Part shown: positions 25,153-34,341 of the stretch, in pieces | How the letters are laid out: each line of letters begins with the position of its first letter | Numbering within the stretch: the first letter of the stretch is position 1 | Origin: Mycolicibacterium gadium | GTDB lineage: Bacteria; Actinomycetota; Actinomycetes; Mycobacteriales; Mycobacteriaceae | Direction of reading: 5' to 3' | Length of the DNA: 64,000 bases | Assembly (NCBI RefSeq): GCF_010728925.1 | Contig: NZ_AP022608.1 | Span: forward strand, 3,410,001 to 3,474,000 | Notes under the pieces: generated by a model | Database searches by the model: none | The model's input: only the letters and a program-made list of their open reading frames with translations | Told to the model about the DNA's origin: nothing | Translations under genes and position numbers: made by a program

Positions 25153-26315
25153 CTGGCGGCCGCCAGCAGGCTGCGTGACAGCAGGATGCGCTGCATTTCG
25201 ATGCTGCCGGAGGACACGGTGGAGGCCTGCGAGTATTTCCAATGGTCCTCGACCTCGCCGAGAAACCATGCCGCGCGCGGGTCGTCGTGCGAGACCTCTG
25301 CCGCGATGTCCATCAGCACCTCAGCGCTGTCCTGGTCCAGCTTGGTGACGGCGATCCGGTAGGCCGCCGCGTCGCCGGGCTGGATACGTCCGCTGCTTTG
25401 CAGCGAGACCACGCGGTACGCCATCAGGCGCGCCCGGCGGCAGTGTGTCAGCATCCGCACCCAGCGTCCGCGCAGTTCGGTGGACAGGTCGTCCCAGCGG
25501 TCCCCGAGAACCGTTGGGGCGGAGGCCAGTAGACGCTCGCAGCGGGCATACCGGGCGATCCCGACCCGTTCGAAGGACATCACGTCCTGCACGATCGACC
25601 AGCCGGCATCGACGGTGCCGAGCACGTCGGCCCCGGTGACCCGCAGGTCGTCGAAGAACACCTCGTTGAGGTGGTGCGGGCCCATCATGCAGCGGATCGG
25701 TCGCACCTGAATTGCCGGATCGTCCATCGGCACCAGGAAGATCGTCAGGCCCTGTTGTTTTTTGTGGGTTGCTCCGTCTCCAACCTTCGACGTCCTCGCC
25801 AGCAGGAAGCACCACTGAGCCATAGTCGCGTAAGAGGTCCAGATCTTCTGCCCGCTGACCAACCAACCGTCGCCGTCGCGTCGTGCAGTCGTGCGCAGTG
25901 ACGCGAGATCCGAGCCCGCTTCGGGTTCGGAGAATCCCTGACACCAGATGACCTCGCCGCGCGCGATGGGCGGCAGATGTGTCTGCTGTTGGTCGGGGCT
26001 GCCGTGCCGCATGATGATCGGCCCGACCCAGTTCACTCCCATGTACTGGGCTCCGCGCGGTTCGTGGTGCGCCCACATCTCCTCGCGCACGACCGTCTGC
26101 TCCCACACCGATGCGGCGCCTCCGCCGAACTCCTCGGGCCAGGACAGGCACAGCAGGTTGCGTTCGGCCAGCAGTCTGCAGAACGCCTGGGCGGTCTCCA
26201 GGTCGGCGGGATCGTCGGTGAAGGCACCCAGAAAGTGTTCGGGTACATTGCTGTTCACCAGCTCGCGCAGCTCTGACCTCAGCGCATCGGCCTTCTGCCC
26301 CATCTGGAAATCCAT
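25149..26315 (-). CDS. acyl-CoA dehydrogenase, large-subunit type (FadE)
   Basis: A 388-residue acyl-CoA dehydrogenase. Motifs: WPEEFGGGAASVWEQ (about 59-73), the FAD-contact motif GFSEPEAGSDLASL, SGQKIWTSYATMAQW, and a C-terminal STVSSGSIEMQRILLSRSLL that corresponds to the GGxxEIQR region. It is coupled to the small partner downstream. Two such pairs in one operon imply two separate desaturation steps, for example successive rounds of side-chain or ring-derived beta-oxidation. It starts three bases after the CoA-transferase stop. Confidence 0.88.
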   Translation of the reverse strand: MDFQMGQKADALRSELRELVNSNVPEHFLGAFTDDPADLETAQAFCRLLAERNLLCLSWPEEFGGGAASVWEQTVVREEMWAHHEPRGAQYMGVNWVGPIIMRHGSPDQQQTHLPPIARGEVIWCQGFSEPEAGSDLASLRTTARRDGDGWLVSGQKIWTSYATMAQWCFLLARTSKVGDGATHKKQQGLTIFLVPMDDPAIQVRPIRCMMGPHHLNEVFFDDLRVTGADVLGTVDAGWSIVQDVMSFERVGIARYARCERLLASAPTVLGDRWDDLSTELRGRWVRMLTHCRRARLMAYRVVSLQSSGRIQPGDAAAYRIAVTKLDQDSAEVLMDIAAEVSHDDPRAAWFLGEVEDHWKYSQASTVSSGSIEMQRILLSRSLLAAAR

Positions 26316-26318
26316 GAC

Positions 26319-27479
26319 CTAGCCCCGTCTCGTCGTGAGGTCGGTGAGTCCGAGCTCGTCGAGCACATCGTCGGTGTCCTCGCCCAGCATCGGCGCTGGA
26401 CCGGCGACGCGTCCCGGCGTTCGCGAAAACCACGTCGGCACACCGGGGAACCGCACTAAGCCTTGGGGAGTTTCGACGGTCTCGAACAGACCGGCCGCAT
26501 TCAGCTGCGGCGAGTCGAACAGAGAGTCGAGCGTGTTGATCGGTGTGGCGGGAATCTCCAACTCGGCGAAAAGCTTCAGCCACTCGTCGGTGGTGCGCTC
26601 CAACATGGTCTGTGCCAGCAGGCCGTAGACCCTGTCGATCTGTCTGGCGCGCAGAGCCAGCGTCGCAAATTCATCGCAGTTCCATACCGGCTGCACCGAC
26701 GCGATGAAGGCATTCCAATGCTTGTCGTTGTAGATCAACGCGGCGACATGACCGTCGCTAGTTCGGTACGGACGTCGGTTTGGTGCGACGGTACGCGGGT
26801 AGATTGCCGGACCCAACGGAGGGTCGAACATGGCGCCGTTGGCATGTTCGACCAACATGAAGGATGCCATGGTCTCGAACATGCTGACTTCGACTTCCTG
26901 ACCTTCGCCGGTTCGCTCCCGATGGAATAGCGCCATCATGGTGGCGTACAGCGCCGTAAGCCCGGTCACTTTGTCCGCCATGATCGTTGCCACGTAAGTG
27001 GCGTCGCCCGTGAGTTCCTTCTGGACGGCGGGTAATCCGCACTCGGCTTGAATGGTGTCGTCGTAGGCCGGGCGTTCGGCATCCGGACCACGCCTGCTGT
27101 AGCCATAGCAGTTGGTGTAAATGATCTTCGGATTGATGGCCGCGACCGCGTCGTAGTCGAATCCGAGCTTGGCGACCGCCTTCGCCCGCATGGAATGAAT
27201 GAAGACATCGGCCGTGGCGACAAGCGCGCGAAGCGCCGCCGCGTCCTCGTCGGAGGTCAGATCCAGGACAACGCTGCGCTTACCACGGTTGACATTCATG
27301 AATACACCGTTCATGCCTGGCGCGGGCCCCTCGGCGACGTAACGCACGATGTCGCCTTCAGGTGGTTCGACTTTCACGACGTCGGCGCCCATGTCCGCCA
27401 TGATTTGGGTGCAGTACGGCCCCATCACCACAGCGGTGAGGTCGACGACGCGTACGCCCGCCAGCGGACCGCTAGGCAT
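26319..27479 (-). CDS. class III CoA-transferase (CaiB/BaiF family)
   Basis: A 386-residue CaiB/BaiF-type CoA-transferase. The N terminus PLAGVRVVDLTAVVMGPYCTQIMADMGADVVK is the family hallmark (read here at residues 4-35), followed by NRGKRSVVLDL. The catalytic Asp probably lies in MADKVTGL (about residue 168). It moves CoA between organic acids without ATP, an alternative to the two acyl-CoA synthetases in the divergent operon. It overlaps the end of the SDR gene upstream by eight bases. Confidence 0.88.
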   Translation of the reverse strand: MPSGPLAGVRVVDLTAVVMGPYCTQIMADMGADVVKVEPPEGDIVRYVAEGPAPGMNGVFMNVNRGKRSVVLDLTSDEDAAALRALVATADVFIHSMRAKAVAKLGFDYDAVAAINPKIIYTNCYGYSRRGPDAERPAYDDTIQAECGLPAVQKELTGDATYVATIMADKVTGLTALYATMMALFHRERTGEGQEVEVSMFETMASFMLVEHANGAMFDPPLGPAIYPRTVAPNRRPYRTSDGHVAALIYNDKHWNAFIASVQPVWNCDEFATLALRARQIDRVYGLLAQTMLERTTDEWLKLFAELEIPATPINTLDSLFDSPQLNAAGLFETVETPQGLVRFPGVPTWFSRTPGRVAGPAPMLGEDTDDVLDELGLTDLTTRRG

Positions 27480-28398
27480 GATTCAGTTCATCTGACTGGC
27501 GCGCCGCCATCGCGAAGCTGTACCGGATGTGGTCACCGTGGCCGTCGGGTACCACGGGGAACACCAGCGGTTCGGTGTCGTCGCGGATCGCCGTCATGTT
27601 CTCGCCGACGTCGGCTATCGTCCACGACGGCCGGTACACACCCGGAGTCTCCGCGACGACGGCCGTCGCCACCCGGCCCGCGAGCGCGACGAGTATTTCC
27701 CCTGTGATCGAACATGTCTCGTGCGCCAGCCATCCGACGACGGGCGCCACCAGCTCCGGACCCATCGGGGGATACGCCGAGGTGTCGATGCCCTCGGCCA
27801 TGCGTGTGACGGCGGCGGGCACGATCACGTTGCTCCTGATGCCGTGATCGACACCCTCCATCGCGGCGACGTTGGACAGCCCGATCACGCCCGCCTTGGC
27901 GACCGCATAGTTCGCGACGCCGTGGTTGCCGTACAGCCCGCCGATCGAAGACGTCAGCACAATGCGGCCATAGTCCGCGTCACACATCGCCGGGAAGGCC
28001 GGCCGCACGACGTGGAACGCTCCGCGCAGGTGGACGTCGACGACGGCCTCGAAGTCCTCATACGACATCTCGCGCAGCGGAGAGCGCCGGACGTTGCCAG
28101 CGTTGTGGATGAGGATGTCGATGCGACCGTACCGGTCCAGCGCCGTCCCGATGATCGCCTGACCGCCCTCAGGAGTCGCGACCGAATCGGTGTTGGCGAC
28201 GGCTTCCCCTCCCGCAGCGATGATCTCGCCCACCACATCCTCAGCGGGCGTCGTCTCATCGGCGCCGGCGCCGCTGAGGCTGCCGCCGGGGTCGTTGACG
28301 ACGACCTTGGCGCCCTGCGCCGCCAGCAACAGTGCGTACGAGCGGCCCAACCCCCTGCCGCCGCCGGTGACGACCGCGACCCGACCGTCGAACCTCAT
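27472..28398 (-). CDS. short-chain dehydrogenase/reductase (MFE-2-like)
   Basis: A 308-residue SDR. Cofactor motif TGGGRGLG (about 10-17), NAG at about 100, catalytic Ser in LTSSIGG and the YxxxK as NYAVAKAG. The insertion after the first helix (PGGSLSGAGADET) and the long C-terminal extension resemble the 3-hydroxyacyl-CoA dehydrogenase part of MFE-2 proteins, suggesting oxidation of a 3-hydroxyacyl-CoA. The ATG at 28398 follows the TGA of the flavoprotein gene by one base; a GTG at 28407 is an alternative start. Confidence 0.85.
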   Translation of the reverse strand: MRFDGRVAVVTGGGRGLGRSYALLLAAQGAKVVVNDPGGSLSGAGADETTPAEDVVGEIIAAGGEAVANTDSVATPEGGQAIIGTALDRYGRIDILIHNAGNVRRSPLREMSYEDFEAVVDVHLRGAFHVVRPAFPAMCDADYGRIVLTSSIGGLYGNHGVANYAVAKAGVIGLSNVAAMEGVDHGIRSNVIVPAAVTRMAEGIDTSAYPPMGPELVAPVVGWLAHETCSITGEILVALAGRVATAVVAETPGVYRPSWTIADVGENMTAIRDDTEPLVFPVVPDGHGDHIRYSFAMAARQSDELNHA

Positions 28399-28399
28399 G

Positions 28400-30259
28400 T
28401 CATCCACGAAGTTCCAGCCCGTCGAGGTCGCCCCTGGCTCGCCACTGCGCGATCAACTCGTCGAAGGCGTAGAAGCCCGGCGAATAGAAGTCGCCGAGGA
28501 ATGCGCCGTTCTTCACGGCGCCGCCCTGGCCTTCGTTGTTGTAATAGCCGGGAGTGCAGGACAGTTCGAATGCAGAGTTGTCGATCGCGAGTTCGCGGAC
28601 GGTCTGCACCCAGGCGTCCTGGCCCTCCTGACTAGGCTCGACGGTCGCGGCACCGCGGTTCTGCGCCTCGGCGATGAGGTAGGCGATGTGGTTGGCCTGC
28701 TGCTCGAACATCGCTGTGGTGTTGGCTGACACACCGCCCTGGATGAAACCCATGAAGAATTGGTTGGGGAACCCGCGGCTCGTCATCCCGTGCAGGGTCT
28801 TGTAATCGTCTTGCCAATAGTCGAAAAGCGAAAGCCCGTCGCGGCCGACGATTCGATCGATCGCGTACCGGCGGCTGATCTCGGTCGAGATCTCGAAGCC
28901 ACTGGCGAACACGACGCAGTCGACCTCGTATTCGACACCGTCGGCGACGATTCCCTTGTCAGTCAGCCGTTCCACACCTTTGGTCGCGGACACGTCGACC
29001 AACGTCACGTTGGGTCGGTTGAACGTGGCGAGATACTGCTCGCTGGACGTCGGCCGCTTGCACATGAAGCGGTAGTACGGCTTGAGCGCCTCGGCGGTGT
29101 CCGGATCGTCGACGATCTCGTCGACTAGGCGACGCAGCCGCTCCATGATCTTGTAGTCTTCCTCTTCCCGGAAGGCCATGATCTGTTCGATGGTCACCGA
29201 CGCCGGGTCATCGCTACCTGCAATGCGGGCGGTCAGGTTGCGGCCGAGCTCAGTCCAGAAGTCGCACACCAGATCCGGCTCCCCGAACACGACACCGACA
29301 AACGGTGACCAGTTGTGGAAGTTGCGCTTGCGCTCCTCCTGCCAACCCGGTTGCAGCGAGGCGGCCCAGTGGGGGTCGGTGGCGGGATTGGTGCGCGTAT
29401 CGACCGAGGACGGCGTCCGTTGGAACACGAACAGGTGCCCGGCGTCGCGACCGAGGTGCGGTACCAATTGGATGCCCGTGGCACCTGTGCCGACGAGCGC
29501 GATGCGCTTATCCGCCAGCTTGGTCAGGCCGCCGTCGGCGTCTCCGCCGGTGTAGTCGTAGTCCCAACGGGCGGAGTGGAACACGTGCCCACCGGCGGCC
29601 TGGTACTCCTTGATGCCAGGGATTCCGGGAAGTTTCGGGCGGTTGTACGAGCCCTGAGCCATCACGACGAAGCGAGCGCGGATGTCGTCTCCGCGGTCGG
29701 TGCTGATCCGCCAGCGCTCGGTGGCGTCGTCCCAGATCAATTCGCGGACCTGGGTGGAGAACAGCGCGCCGTCGTATAGGCCGAAATGCTTGCCGATGTT
29801 GCGGCAGTGCTGGAAGATCTCGGCGCCGTCGGCGAACTTCTTCGAGGGCATGAAGTCCAGCTCTTCCAGCAGCGGGATGTAGCAGTAAGCGTCGTTGTCA
29901 CATTGGATCCCAGGAAACCGGTTCCAGTACCACACGCCGCCGAAGTCACCCGCCATCTCGATGACGCGGATACCGTCGACGCCGGCCTTCTTGAGATAGG
30001 CGCCGGCCAGCAGTCCGGAGAAGCCGCCGCCGAGAATGACGACGTCGACGTCTTCGGCGATCGGGTCGCGCTCGACCACCGTCGTGTAGGGGTCGACCTC
30101 GGAGAACTCCGCGAACTCCCCTTCGAGTTCCAAGTACTGCGAACCGCCCTCGGGCCGCAGACGTTTGGCCCGTTCAGCGGCATACCTCTCCCGGATCTCG
30201 GGGATGTCGATGTCGGACGGGGTGTCAGTGGGCCCGCACGTGTTCTCGGTGGTCGTCAT
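28400..30259 (-). CDS. flavin-containing monooxygenase, Baeyer-Villiger type
   Basis: A 619-residue class B flavin monooxygenase. An N-terminal extension (about 70 residues) precedes the FAD motif GGGFSG (77-82). A Baeyer-Villiger-type fingerprint appears as GGHVFHSARWDYD near residue 228, and the NADPH motif GTGATG follows. These enzymes insert oxygen next to a ketone, giving an ester or lactone; the long N-terminal extension resembles actinobacterial steroid/cycloketone monooxygenases. In the operon it follows the Rieske oxygenase and precedes the SDR, so a hydroxylated, oxidised ring could be opened here. Substrate unproven. Confidence 0.87.
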   Translation of the reverse strand: MTTTENTCGPTDTPSDIDIPEIRERYAAERAKRLRPEGGSQYLELEGEFAEFSEVDPYTTVVERDPIAEDVDVVILGGGFSGLLAGAYLKKAGVDGIRVIEMAGDFGGVWYWNRFPGIQCDNDAYCYIPLLEELDFMPSKKFADGAEIFQHCRNIGKHFGLYDGALFSTQVRELIWDDATERWRISTDRGDDIRARFVVMAQGSYNRPKLPGIPGIKEYQAAGGHVFHSARWDYDYTGGDADGGLTKLADKRIALVGTGATGIQLVPHLGRDAGHLFVFQRTPSSVDTRTNPATDPHWAASLQPGWQEERKRNFHNWSPFVGVVFGEPDLVCDFWTELGRNLTARIAGSDDPASVTIEQIMAFREEEDYKIMERLRRLVDEIVDDPDTAEALKPYYRFMCKRPTSSEQYLATFNRPNVTLVDVSATKGVERLTDKGIVADGVEYEVDCVVFASGFEISTEISRRYAIDRIVGRDGLSLFDYWQDDYKTLHGMTSRGFPNQFFMGFIQGGVSANTTAMFEQQANHIAYLIAEAQNRGAATVEPSQEGQDAWVQTVRELAIDNSAFELSCTPGYYNNEGQGGAVKNGAFLGDFYSPGFYAFDELIAQWRARGDLDGLELRG

Positions 30260-30327
30260 GTATCTCCTCTTCCTTGCGAATCCGGCGCGCGAAGCGACCC
30301 CGGCGGTGCGTCAGCGCGCCCGATTCG

Positions 30328-31740
30328 CTAAAGGTCTTGTGGTTCGCCGGTGCCCATGTACCTGGAGAGCTGGTAATGCAGGTTGACGGTGCTGCGCTCG
30401 CGGTATGGGTTGGGCTTCGTACCGGGGAAGCCGGCCGACTTCATGCCCTGCTGTACTGCGGCCATGTTCGAGAAGTCCTGCGGCAGCACCGACAGCCAAT
30501 TCGGCGAGTCCTTCGGTGTGTACTGCCATTCCGTCTGCGGCTCTTCGCCTTTGGGATAGAGCTCAAACACCGCGACCTCGAAGATGCACTTGTTGGGGTC
30601 GTAGCTCGGATCAGGACGGGCTGCGTAGCACAGCGCGCTCGTCAAGCCCTGGCCGACCTGGAAGTTCGGGAAGATCTGCCAGGCGGTCCCGCTCTGACCG
30701 AGAATGTCGGGCGGGATCGTCGGCCAGATCACCCCACGCGCTTCGTCGTCACGACGGGCCGACGCGAGCCAATGCTGCAGCACCTGGTCGGCGGGGGTGC
30801 CCTCGGGCAGTTCGTCGACCAGGCGCTTGGCGGCGTTCACCAGGGTGTTGGTCGTGGTCGCGTTCGACTCCTCCATGGTGTAAACCTGCATCTCAGCGGT
30901 CGAGATACGCGGATCGCCGGTTCCCAGACGGATTTTGGACTTGGTTTCGTCCATCCCCTTGGGGGCGTCGTACCCGATGTTGCTGTGCTTACCCTGCGCC
31001 TTTGCCCAGCCCTTGAATTCGCCGAACCTGTTGAACTCCGGGTGGGTGGTGAACACGTGGTAGGTCTCGTTGAAGGCCTCCATCGCGACCTTCCAGTTGC
31101 AGTCGAAGTACAGCCACTTGCGCCACTTGTAGCGCATGTTCTCCAGACCGAACGGATCGAGGATTTTCGCCGCGGGAAACAGGTAGTCGCCCAGCGGTTC
31201 GCAATCCGGGTCCATGTTGATGAACAGCCAGCCGCCCCAGGTGTCGACCTGAACGGGTACGAGGTGGGTGTTGTCCGGCGTCAGTGCACCCTTCCAGTCA
31301 TCCTGTTCGCGGATGTGGGTGCAGGCTCCGTCCAAATCGTATGTCCAGCCGTGGAATCCGCAGACGAAGGACTTGCGCGCACGGCCGACAGCGTTCTTGG
31401 CGCCTTCGGGATTGTCGACGAGTTTGCGGCCGCGGTGCATGCACACGTTGTGATGGGCAGCGAAGGTGTCCGCACCCGTTCGTACAATGATGATCGAGTC
31501 ATCGAGGATGTCGTAGGTCAGGTAACTGCCGACCTCGGGTATCTCCTCCACCCGGCCGACCTGTTGCCATACCTTGCGCCACAACCGATCCCGCTCGTTG
31601 CGGGCATACTCCGGCGAGATGTAGGCGTCGACGCCGATGGTCATCGGCGACGACAGATCTTCGGCGATCTCTCCCGTCGAGTCGTCCGGGTCTCCATCGA
31701 CCTCGATCGCGGCGTCCAGATCGGATTCGGTGTGGGTCAC
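30328..31740 (-). CDS. Rieske ring-hydroxylating oxygenase, alpha subunit
   Basis: A 470-residue non-haem iron oxygenase. The Rieske cluster ligands are C100-x-H102 and C127-x2-H130 (NVCMHRG and FVCGFHGW). The mononuclear iron site includes His228 and His233 (NETYHVFTTHPEF). It needs ferredoxin and reductase partners, which are not encoded in the operon, so these must come from elsewhere. No beta subunit is present, as in homotrimeric oxygenases of the KshA/ phthalate family. Gene sits between an SDR and the flavin monooxygenase with short gaps, probably the first oxidative step of the pathway. Confidence 0.88.
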   Translation of the reverse strand: MTHTESDLDAAIEVDGDPDDSTGEIAEDLSSPMTIGVDAYISPEYARNERDRLWRKVWQQVGRVEEIPEVGSYLTYDILDDSIIIVRTGADTFAAHHNVCMHRGRKLVDNPEGAKNAVGRARKSFVCGFHGWTYDLDGACTHIREQDDWKGALTPDNTHLVPVQVDTWGGWLFINMDPDCEPLGDYLFPAAKILDPFGLENMRYKWRKWLYFDCNWKVAMEAFNETYHVFTTHPEFNRFGEFKGWAKAQGKHSNIGYDAPKGMDETKSKIRLGTGDPRISTAEMQVYTMEESNATTTNTLVNAAKRLVDELPEGTPADQVLQHWLASARRDDEARGVIWPTIPPDILGQSGTAWQIFPNFQVGQGLTSALCYAARPDPSYDPNKCIFEVAVFELYPKGEEPQTEWQYTPKDSPNWLSVLPQDFSNMAAVQQGMKSAGFPGTKPNPYRERSTVNLHYQLSRYMGTGEPQDL

Positions 31741-31752
31741 TTCATCGTCCTT

Positions 31753-32598
31753 TCAGGGCCGACTGATGGCTTCGCGGAAGGAATCGTCGGCGAGGAAAAG
31801 CGACGTGTTGTCGGCGCCGAGATGCGTCCATTTGAGGTTGAGGCCGCCGTCGACAAGCAGGGTTTGGCCGGTGATGTAGCTCGACATGTCCGATAGCAAA
31901 AAGAGGATCGCACCCGCCTGCTCCTCGGGAGTGCCGCGACGGCCCATCGCGATGGCGGTGCGGTCGCGATCCGGGTCGTCGTCGACGTAGGTGCGCGACG
32001 CGGCCGTCGCCGTCACACCGGGAGCGACAGCGTTGACGCGGATGTTGTCCAGCGCCAGTTCGGCAGCCATCGTGCGGGTCATCGCCACGATCGCCGCCTT
32101 CGCGGTGCCGTAGGCGATGTGGAAGGGCGCGGTGTTCATCCCGCTGATCGAGGACACCGAGACGATCGATCCCGGCTTCTGCTGTGCCCGGATCTCGGCG
32201 GCGACCGCTTGGCTCATGAAGAACGCGGTCTCCAGATTCGCGGCGAACAGCGCCCGCCAGTCCTCACGCGTGACCCGCGTGGCAGGCATCCACGTCGACG
32301 GCGCCGCACCGCCCGCGATGTTCACCAACCCGTACAGCGCGCCATCGGTGTGCCGCACGTGATCCATCACCGTGGCGATCCCCTCGTCGGTGGACGCGTC
32401 CGCGGAGACCGGCACCACCGACAAACCCTGCTCGGCCAGGGGTGCGACATGTTCGTCGAGGTTCTCCTTCGACCGGCTCACTGCGATCACGGTGGCGCCC
32501 GCCTCCGCGGCCATGCGCGTGACCGTGGTGCCGATGCCGCCACCGCCCGCGCCGGACACCACGACCTTGCGGCCAGCCAGCCGCAACAGGTCAGGCAT
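31753..32598 (-). CDS. short-chain dehydrogenase/reductase
   Basis: A 281-residue SDR, first gene of the leftward operon. The cofactor loop reads SGAGGGGIG, NxAG appears as NIAGG, the catalytic Ser is in VSSISGM and the Tyr-Lys pair in AYGTAKAA. The C terminus has the typical LLVDGGLN followed by a longer tail. It probably oxidises a hydroxyl to a ketone. Two palindromes lie directly upstream, the nearer one only six bases from the start codon, so transcription is likely repressed by binding there. Confidence 0.85.
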   Translation of the reverse strand: MPDLLRLAGRKVVVSGAGGGGIGTTVTRMAAEAGATVIAVSRSKENLDEHVAPLAEQGLSVVPVSADASTDEGIATVMDHVRHTDGALYGLVNIAGGAAPSTWMPATRVTREDWRALFAANLETAFFMSQAVAAEIRAQQKPGSIVSVSSISGMNTAPFHIAYGTAKAAIVAMTRTMAAELALDNIRVNAVAPGVTATAASRTYVDDDPDRDRTAIAMGRRGTPEEQAGAILFLLSDMSSYITGQTLLVDGGLNLKWTHLGADNTSLFLADDSFREAISRP

Positions 32599-32603
32599 GA
32601 TAT

Positions 32604-32615
32604 TTGTCCGGACAA
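32604..32615. promoter_or_regulatory. palindrome TTGTCCGGACAA, candidate operator
   Basis: A perfect 12-base palindrome six bases upstream of the SDR start. The TGTnnnnACA-like core and the GntR gene in the divergent operon make a GntR-type site reasonable, but HutC-group sites are usually different, so the binding protein is not certain. Confidence 0.5.
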
Positions 32616-32621
32616 CATATG

Positions 32622-32644
32622 GTGCTCTGCATATTGCAGAACAC
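32622..32644. promoter_or_regulatory. inverted repeat GTGCTCTGCA-TAT-TGCAGAACAC, candidate operator
   Basis: Ten-base arms with one mismatch around TAT, in the centre of the AT-richer divergent promoter region. It is about 90 bases from the start of the rightward operon and 23 bases from the leftward one, so a bound regulator could control both. The GntR/UTRA protein encoded at 34338 is the obvious candidate. Confidence 0.55.
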
Positions 32645-32736
32645 TATTCCGCAGCGGTAATGACCCCGTCAAGAGCGGTCCACCTGGTGGTTCGGGCTAT
32701 TGTCTGGACTAGCGGGGCTTGGTAGCGTCCGGGTTC

Positions 32737-34341
32737 ATGACTGTTCCCGCGACGGCCTCGCGCCCGCCCTCCCGGTACATCGCGACCGACCCGAGGACGG
32801 CCGACGGCTGGCGGCTCGAGAGGCTCACGACACCGAGCCGGCTGTTCGGGGCGAACGGCCTGCGCACCGGTCCCGACGGACGGGTCTATGTCGCCCAGGT
32901 GACCGGCAGCCAGATCAGCGCCCTTGGTCTCGACGGCGACGTCGAGGCGATCAGCCCCAAGGGAGGCGACATCATCGCGCCCGATGATGTCGCCTTCGAT
33001 TCGAGCGGCAACCTGTACGCGACCGAAGTGATGGACGGCCGGGTGAGCGTGCGTGACGTCAGCGGTGCGGCACGCGTGCTGCGCGACGATCTTCCGTGCG
33101 CGAACGGCATCACCGTGTATCAGGACCGCTTGTTCATCAACGAATGTCGAGACGGCGGCCGGCTCATGGAGCTGGACAGGGCCACCGGCGCATCGCGAAT
33201 TTTGCTGGAGGACCTGCCCTCGCCGAACGCGATGGAGGTCGGCCCCGACGGGATGCTGTACTACCCGCTGATGACGGCCAACGAAATCTGGCGCGTTCAT
33301 CCCGATGGCGGTGAGCCGCAACGGGTCACCGGTGATCTCGGCGTGCCCGACGCGGTCAAGTTCGATCCGCAGGGCTTCCTGGTGTCCACGCAGGTGGCCA
33401 GCGGGCAGGTGCTGCGCATCGACCCCCGCAGCGGCGACAAGACGCTACTGGCGCAACTGAACCCGGGCCTGGACAACCTGACCTTCGTCGGCGACCGGTT
33501 GTTCGTCTCCAACTTCACCGGCGAGATCACCGAGGTCCTCGCCGGAGGCGAGACCCGCACCGCGCTGCCCGGCGGGCTGAATTGGCCGCTGGACCTGGTC
33601 GTCGGCGACGACGGCCGGATCTACGTCGCCGACGGCACCTACTTCTACGCCGTCGGCACCGACGGTGTGCTGGAAACCGTCGGGATGCTGTTCACCCCGG
33701 GGTATCCGGGCTTTCTTCGCGGGTTGGCCCCCGCGGGTGCCGGTGCATTCGTGGTCGCGACATCTGGCGGCCAGATCGCGCGCTACCGACCCGGCGATGG
33801 CGAAACCGACTACCTTGCAGACGGATTCGATCAGCTTTACGGTGTTGCCATCGGACCCGGCGAGGCCATCGTGTTCGCCGAACTCGGTACCGGCAGCGTG
33901 CATACGCTGCGGTCGGGCCGCGTCGAATTGCTCGCCTCCGGCCTACAGGACCCCGTCGGTGTGACCTTCGGCCCCGACGGTGTCCCAATGGTCGCAGAGT
34001 CGGGTGCCGGCCGAGTCGTACGGGTTACGGGTTCGACCGAGACCGTGGTCGACGGATTGCAACGACCGCAGGGCATCCACGTCAGTGACGGCAAGCTGTA
34101 CATCGTCGACGCGGGAGCCAAGGAGGTCGTCGCGGTCGATCTCGCGAGCGGAGAACGCTGGACCATCGCCTCGGGCCTGCCCGTCGGGCCGCCGCCGGGG
34201 GTTGATCCCAAGCCGCTCAAGGGAATGCCGCCGTTCTCCGGGCCACAAGGACCGTTCGCCGGTATCACCTCGGGACCCGATGGCTCCCTGTATTTCTCGG
34301 CAGACGGCGATGGCAGCGTTCTGGCGTTGCGGCGCACATGA
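32737..34341 (+). CDS. SMP-30/NHL-type beta-propeller protein, lactonase-like
   Basis: A 534-residue protein built from repeated beta-propeller blades: at least ten copies of a GPDGRVYVA / DPQGFLVST-type motif separated by 40-50 residues, enough for two six-bladed domains. The first half resembles SMP-30/gluconolactonases (PDDVAFDSSGNLYATE, LPCANGITV, PNAMEVGPDGMLY). Such enzymes hydrolyse lactones with a single metal ion, which would suit a lactone made by the Baeyer-Villiger enzyme of the divergent operon. No signal peptide seen. ATG at 32737 is used; the stop overlaps the GntR start. Confidence 0.78.
   Translation: MTVPATASRPPSRYIATDPRTADGWRLERLTTPSRLFGANGLRTGPDGRVYVAQVTGSQISALGLDGDVEAISPKGGDIIAPDDVAFDSSGNLYATEVMDGRVSVRDVSGAARVLRDDLPCANGITVYQDRLFINECRDGGRLMELDRATGASRILLEDLPSPNAMEVGPDGMLYYPLMTANEIWRVHPDGGEPQRVTGDLGVPDAVKFDPQGFLVSTQVASGQVLRIDPRSGDKTLLAQLNPGLDNLTFVGDRLFVSNFTGEITEVLAGGETRTALPGGLNWPLDLVVGDDGRIYVADGTYFYAVGTDGVLETVGMLFTPGYPGFLRGLAPAGAGAFVVATSGGQIARYRPGDGETDYLADGFDQLYGVAIGPGEAIVFAELGTGSVHTLRSGRVELLASGLQDPVGVTFGPDGVPMVAESGAGRVVRVTGSTETVVDGLQRPQGIHVSDGKLYIVDAGAKEVVAVDLASGERWTIASGLPVGPPPGVDPKPLKGMPPFSGPQGPFAGITSGPDGSLYFSADGDGSVLALRRT

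Noticed and set aside
30274..31896. Plus-strand open frame of 540 codons over the Rieske oxygenase
   Set aside because: Antisense to a well-supported Rieske oxygenase with all cluster ligands; no domain and biased composition.
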